27,050 bases of DNA from Lentimicrobiaceae bacterium (lineage in GTDB: Bacteria > Bacteroidota > Bacteroidia > Bacteroidales > SKPS01), in NCBI GenBank assembly GCA_007119395.1, contig SKPS01000288.1:1-27050 (forward strand), given 5' to 3'. Shown piece by piece: positions 25,745 to 27,050 of this stretch; positions within the stretch are counted from its first letter, which is position 1; every line of letters starts with the position of its first letter. Under the pieces are notes generated by a model. The model was given only the letters and a program-made list of their open reading frames with translations, was not told the origin of the DNA and ran no database searches. Both the position numbers and the translations under genes were made by a program.

Positions 25745-26809
25745 ATGAAAAATACTTTTAAAATAACGATCACATTGTTACTGTTGGTGCTATTGATTGT
25801 ACCAACATCACATATGACCGCAGGTAACAAAGACAGGGCAGGTCAGGCTGGTGCCATGGAGTTGCTCATCAATCCGTTCGCCAGGAGTTCCGGATGGGCT
25901 GATGCCAACACAGCGAGCATTCAGGGGCTTGAAGCCATCTTTCTCAACGTGGCAGGTATTGCTCACACACAAAGGGGAGAATTCCTTTTTGCCCAAAGCC
26001 AGTGGCTTCGCGGGTCAGGGATTTCCATCAGTAACTTTGGCTTCACCCAAAGCCTGGGTGAAGGGAAAGGTGTACTGGGCGTGAGCATCATGTCAATGAA
26101 TTTTGGTGACATCGAAATTACCACCGTGAACCTCCCGGAAGGGGGGATCGGGAACTTCTCACCAAGATACATGAACATTGGGCTCTCTTATGCCAAAGCC
26201 TTTTCAAGCAGCATCTACGGGGGTGCTACAGTGCGGATTATCAACCAGTCGCTGTCTGATATCTCTGCCAACGGGGTCGCACTCGATGCAGGGATCCAGT
26301 ATATCACAGGTGCACTGGAACAGATCCGTTTTGGTATCTCCATGAAAAATGTCGGGCCACGTATCAGCTACAGTGGCGATGGGTTATCAATCCGTGGTTT
26401 CATCAGAAAAACAGATGACAACCAGATCACTTTAGAGCAGCGCTCAGAAGAGTACGAGCTCCCATCACTGATCAAAATTGGTGGCTCGTATGACTTCTTC
26501 TTCGGGCAGGAGCACAAAGTAACTGCTGTTGCCAATTTTACTTCCAACTCATTTACCAAAGACCAGGTTGGTGTTGGTATCCAGTACGGCCTACGGAATG
26601 TGCTCTACCTCAGGGGCGGATTCGTTTATGAAGAGGGAATCTTCACTGACCTGGAAAGAACGACTGCTCTGACCGGTCCTACAGGTGGACTTTCTCTTAA
26701 CGTACCGTTGAGCAGAGAAGCCGGAAGCTTCTTCTCAATCGATTATTCCTACAGAGCAACACAGCCTTTTGGCGGTACCCATACGGTGGGTGCAAGAATT
26801 AGTCTGTAA
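25745..26809 (+). CDS. PorV/PorQ-family outer-membrane protein
   Basis: 354 residues. A signal peptide (about 1-27) is followed by a FadL-like barrel as in the PorV/PorQ family. The signs are the early segment FARSSGWADANTASIQGLEA with FLNVAGIAH, paired amphipathic strands, RFGISMKNVGPRISY in the middle, and a final strand GGTHTVGARISL. PorV of the T9SS binds sorting domains of cargo leaving the translocon and passes them on. This copy is encoded next to a single large T9SS-type protein and not with T9SS core genes, so I infer a dedicated carrier or anchor rather than the general PorV. It is the last gene of the trio; a strong hairpin follows 55 bases after its stop. Confidence 0.88.
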   Translation: MKNTFKITITLLLLVLLIVPTSHMTAGNKDRAGQAGAMELLINPFARSSGWADANTASIQGLEAIFLNVAGIAHTQRGEFLFAQSQWLRGSGISISNFGFTQSLGEGKGVLGVSIMSMNFGDIEITTVNLPEGGIGNFSPRYMNIGLSYAKAFSSSIYGGATVRIINQSLSDISANGVALDAGIQYITGALEQIRFGISMKNVGPRISYSGDGLSIRGFIRKTDDNQITLEQRSEEYELPSLIKIGGSYDFFFGQEHKVTAVANFTSNSFTKDQVGVGIQYGLRNVLYLRGGFVYEEGIFTDLERTTALTGPTGGLSLNVPLSREAGSFFSIDYSYRATQPFGGTHTVGARISL

Positions 26810-26836
26810 GCATTAGGATTTTCTTTCGCAATTGCT

Positions 26837-26844
26837 TATCTTAG
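26837..26844 (+). promoter_or_regulatory. Possible -7 element upstream of greA
   Basis: TATCTTAG is identical to the -7 element at 17223-17230. No clean -33 TTG lies upstream. If used, the hairpin at 26865-26902 would be in the greA leader. Confidence 0.3.
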
Positions 26845-26864
26845 CAGTTGTATTTAATAACATC

Positions 26865-26904
26865 AGAACAGAGGGCCCTTGTATCAAGGGTCTTTCTGTT
26901 CTTT
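26865..26904 (+). terminator. Strong hairpin ending the receptor/PorV-like operon
   Basis: AGAACAGA (26865-26872) pairs with TCTGTTCT (26895-26902) and, inside it, CCCTTG (26876-26881) pairs with CAAGGG (26885-26890) around a 3-base loop. G-T pairs bridge the two stems, and TTTATAT follows. This is a good intrinsic terminator for the upstream three-gene unit. Confidence 0.75.
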
Positions 26905-26949
26905 ATATGCTTTAAAAGATTTGGGGTAAAATGCAATGAAGAACGTATC

Positions 26950-27050
26950 ATGACCAAGGTAACCTATTACACGAAAGAGGGTTTTCAAAAGCTCAAAGAT
27001 GAGCTGGACGAAATGATCAATGTGCAACGGCCATTGATTTCTGCACAAAT
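26950..27050 (+). CDS. greA: Transcription elongation factor GreA (N-terminus only)
   Basis: Only the first 33 codons are inside the window. They read MTKVTYYTKEGFQKLKDELD, then a helix with NVQRPLIS, the start of the GreA N-terminal coiled coil. GreA enters the secondary channel of RNA polymerase and triggers transcript cleavage in backtracked complexes. The tyrosine pair and EG-KLK-EL pattern identify the family. GreB or a Rnk-like relative is less likely. ATG 26950 fits the family start. A five-codon frame overlaps it by ATGA. Confidence 0.85.
   Translation, partial: MTKVTYYTKEGFQKLKDELDEMINVQRPLISAQ

Overview
The window looks like ordinary chromosome from a member of the Bacteroidota. 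The evidence is proteins with C-terminal type IX secretion (T9SS) sorting domains, a PorV/PorQ-family outer-membrane protein, a TonB-dependent receptor with an N-terminal carboxypeptidase-like domain, LytS/LytTR signalling with periplasmic propellers, and many promoter-like sites of the Bacteroidota type (TTG about 19-22 bases before TAnnTTTG). I see no phage, insertion sequence, CRISPR array or integrase. The T9SS core machinery is not in the window.

Layout. 1-737 (minus, cut by the left edge): a fused S-adenosylmethionine decarboxylase/spermidine synthase. 892-3360: pheT, divergent from it. 3484-4350: a coiled-coil lipoprotein. 4425-8053 (minus): a two-gene unit of a T9SS-exported M1 aminopeptidase and an OmpA-like protein, 2 bases apart. 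8303-8489 (minus): tRNA-Asn(GTT) with a clear promoter and terminator. 8622-9356 (minus): a LiaF-like membrane protein. 9758-12065: two paralogous double-domain universal stress proteins flanking a small SPOR-domain protein. 12087-12527 (minus): a Rieske-fold lipoprotein that has lost all four iron-sulphur ligands, divergent from a small Arg/Gln-rich lipoprotein (12649-12990). 13060-17044: a LytS-type sensor kinase with 14 propeller repeats and its LytTR response regulator. 17255-17749: a small membrane-anchored acidic protein of unknown function. 17914-26809: three closely spaced genes for a TonB-dependent receptor, a 1361-residue exported protein with a T9SS-type C-terminus, and a PorV/PorQ-family barrel. 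26950 to the right edge: the start of greA.

How the genes may work together. The best candidate for an undescribed system is the receptor / large exported protein / PorV-like trio, which has short gaps, no internal terminator and a strong hairpin after it. I infer a surface complex in which a dedicated PorV-like protein helps deliver or hold the large protein, next to a TonB-dependent channel. The kinase/regulator pair immediately upstream is a possible but unproven controller. Secondary points of interest are the decarboxylase/synthase fusion, the ligand-less Rieske lipoprotein and the Usp-SPOR-Usp cluster. All functions rest on motif recognition by eye; no database search was run.
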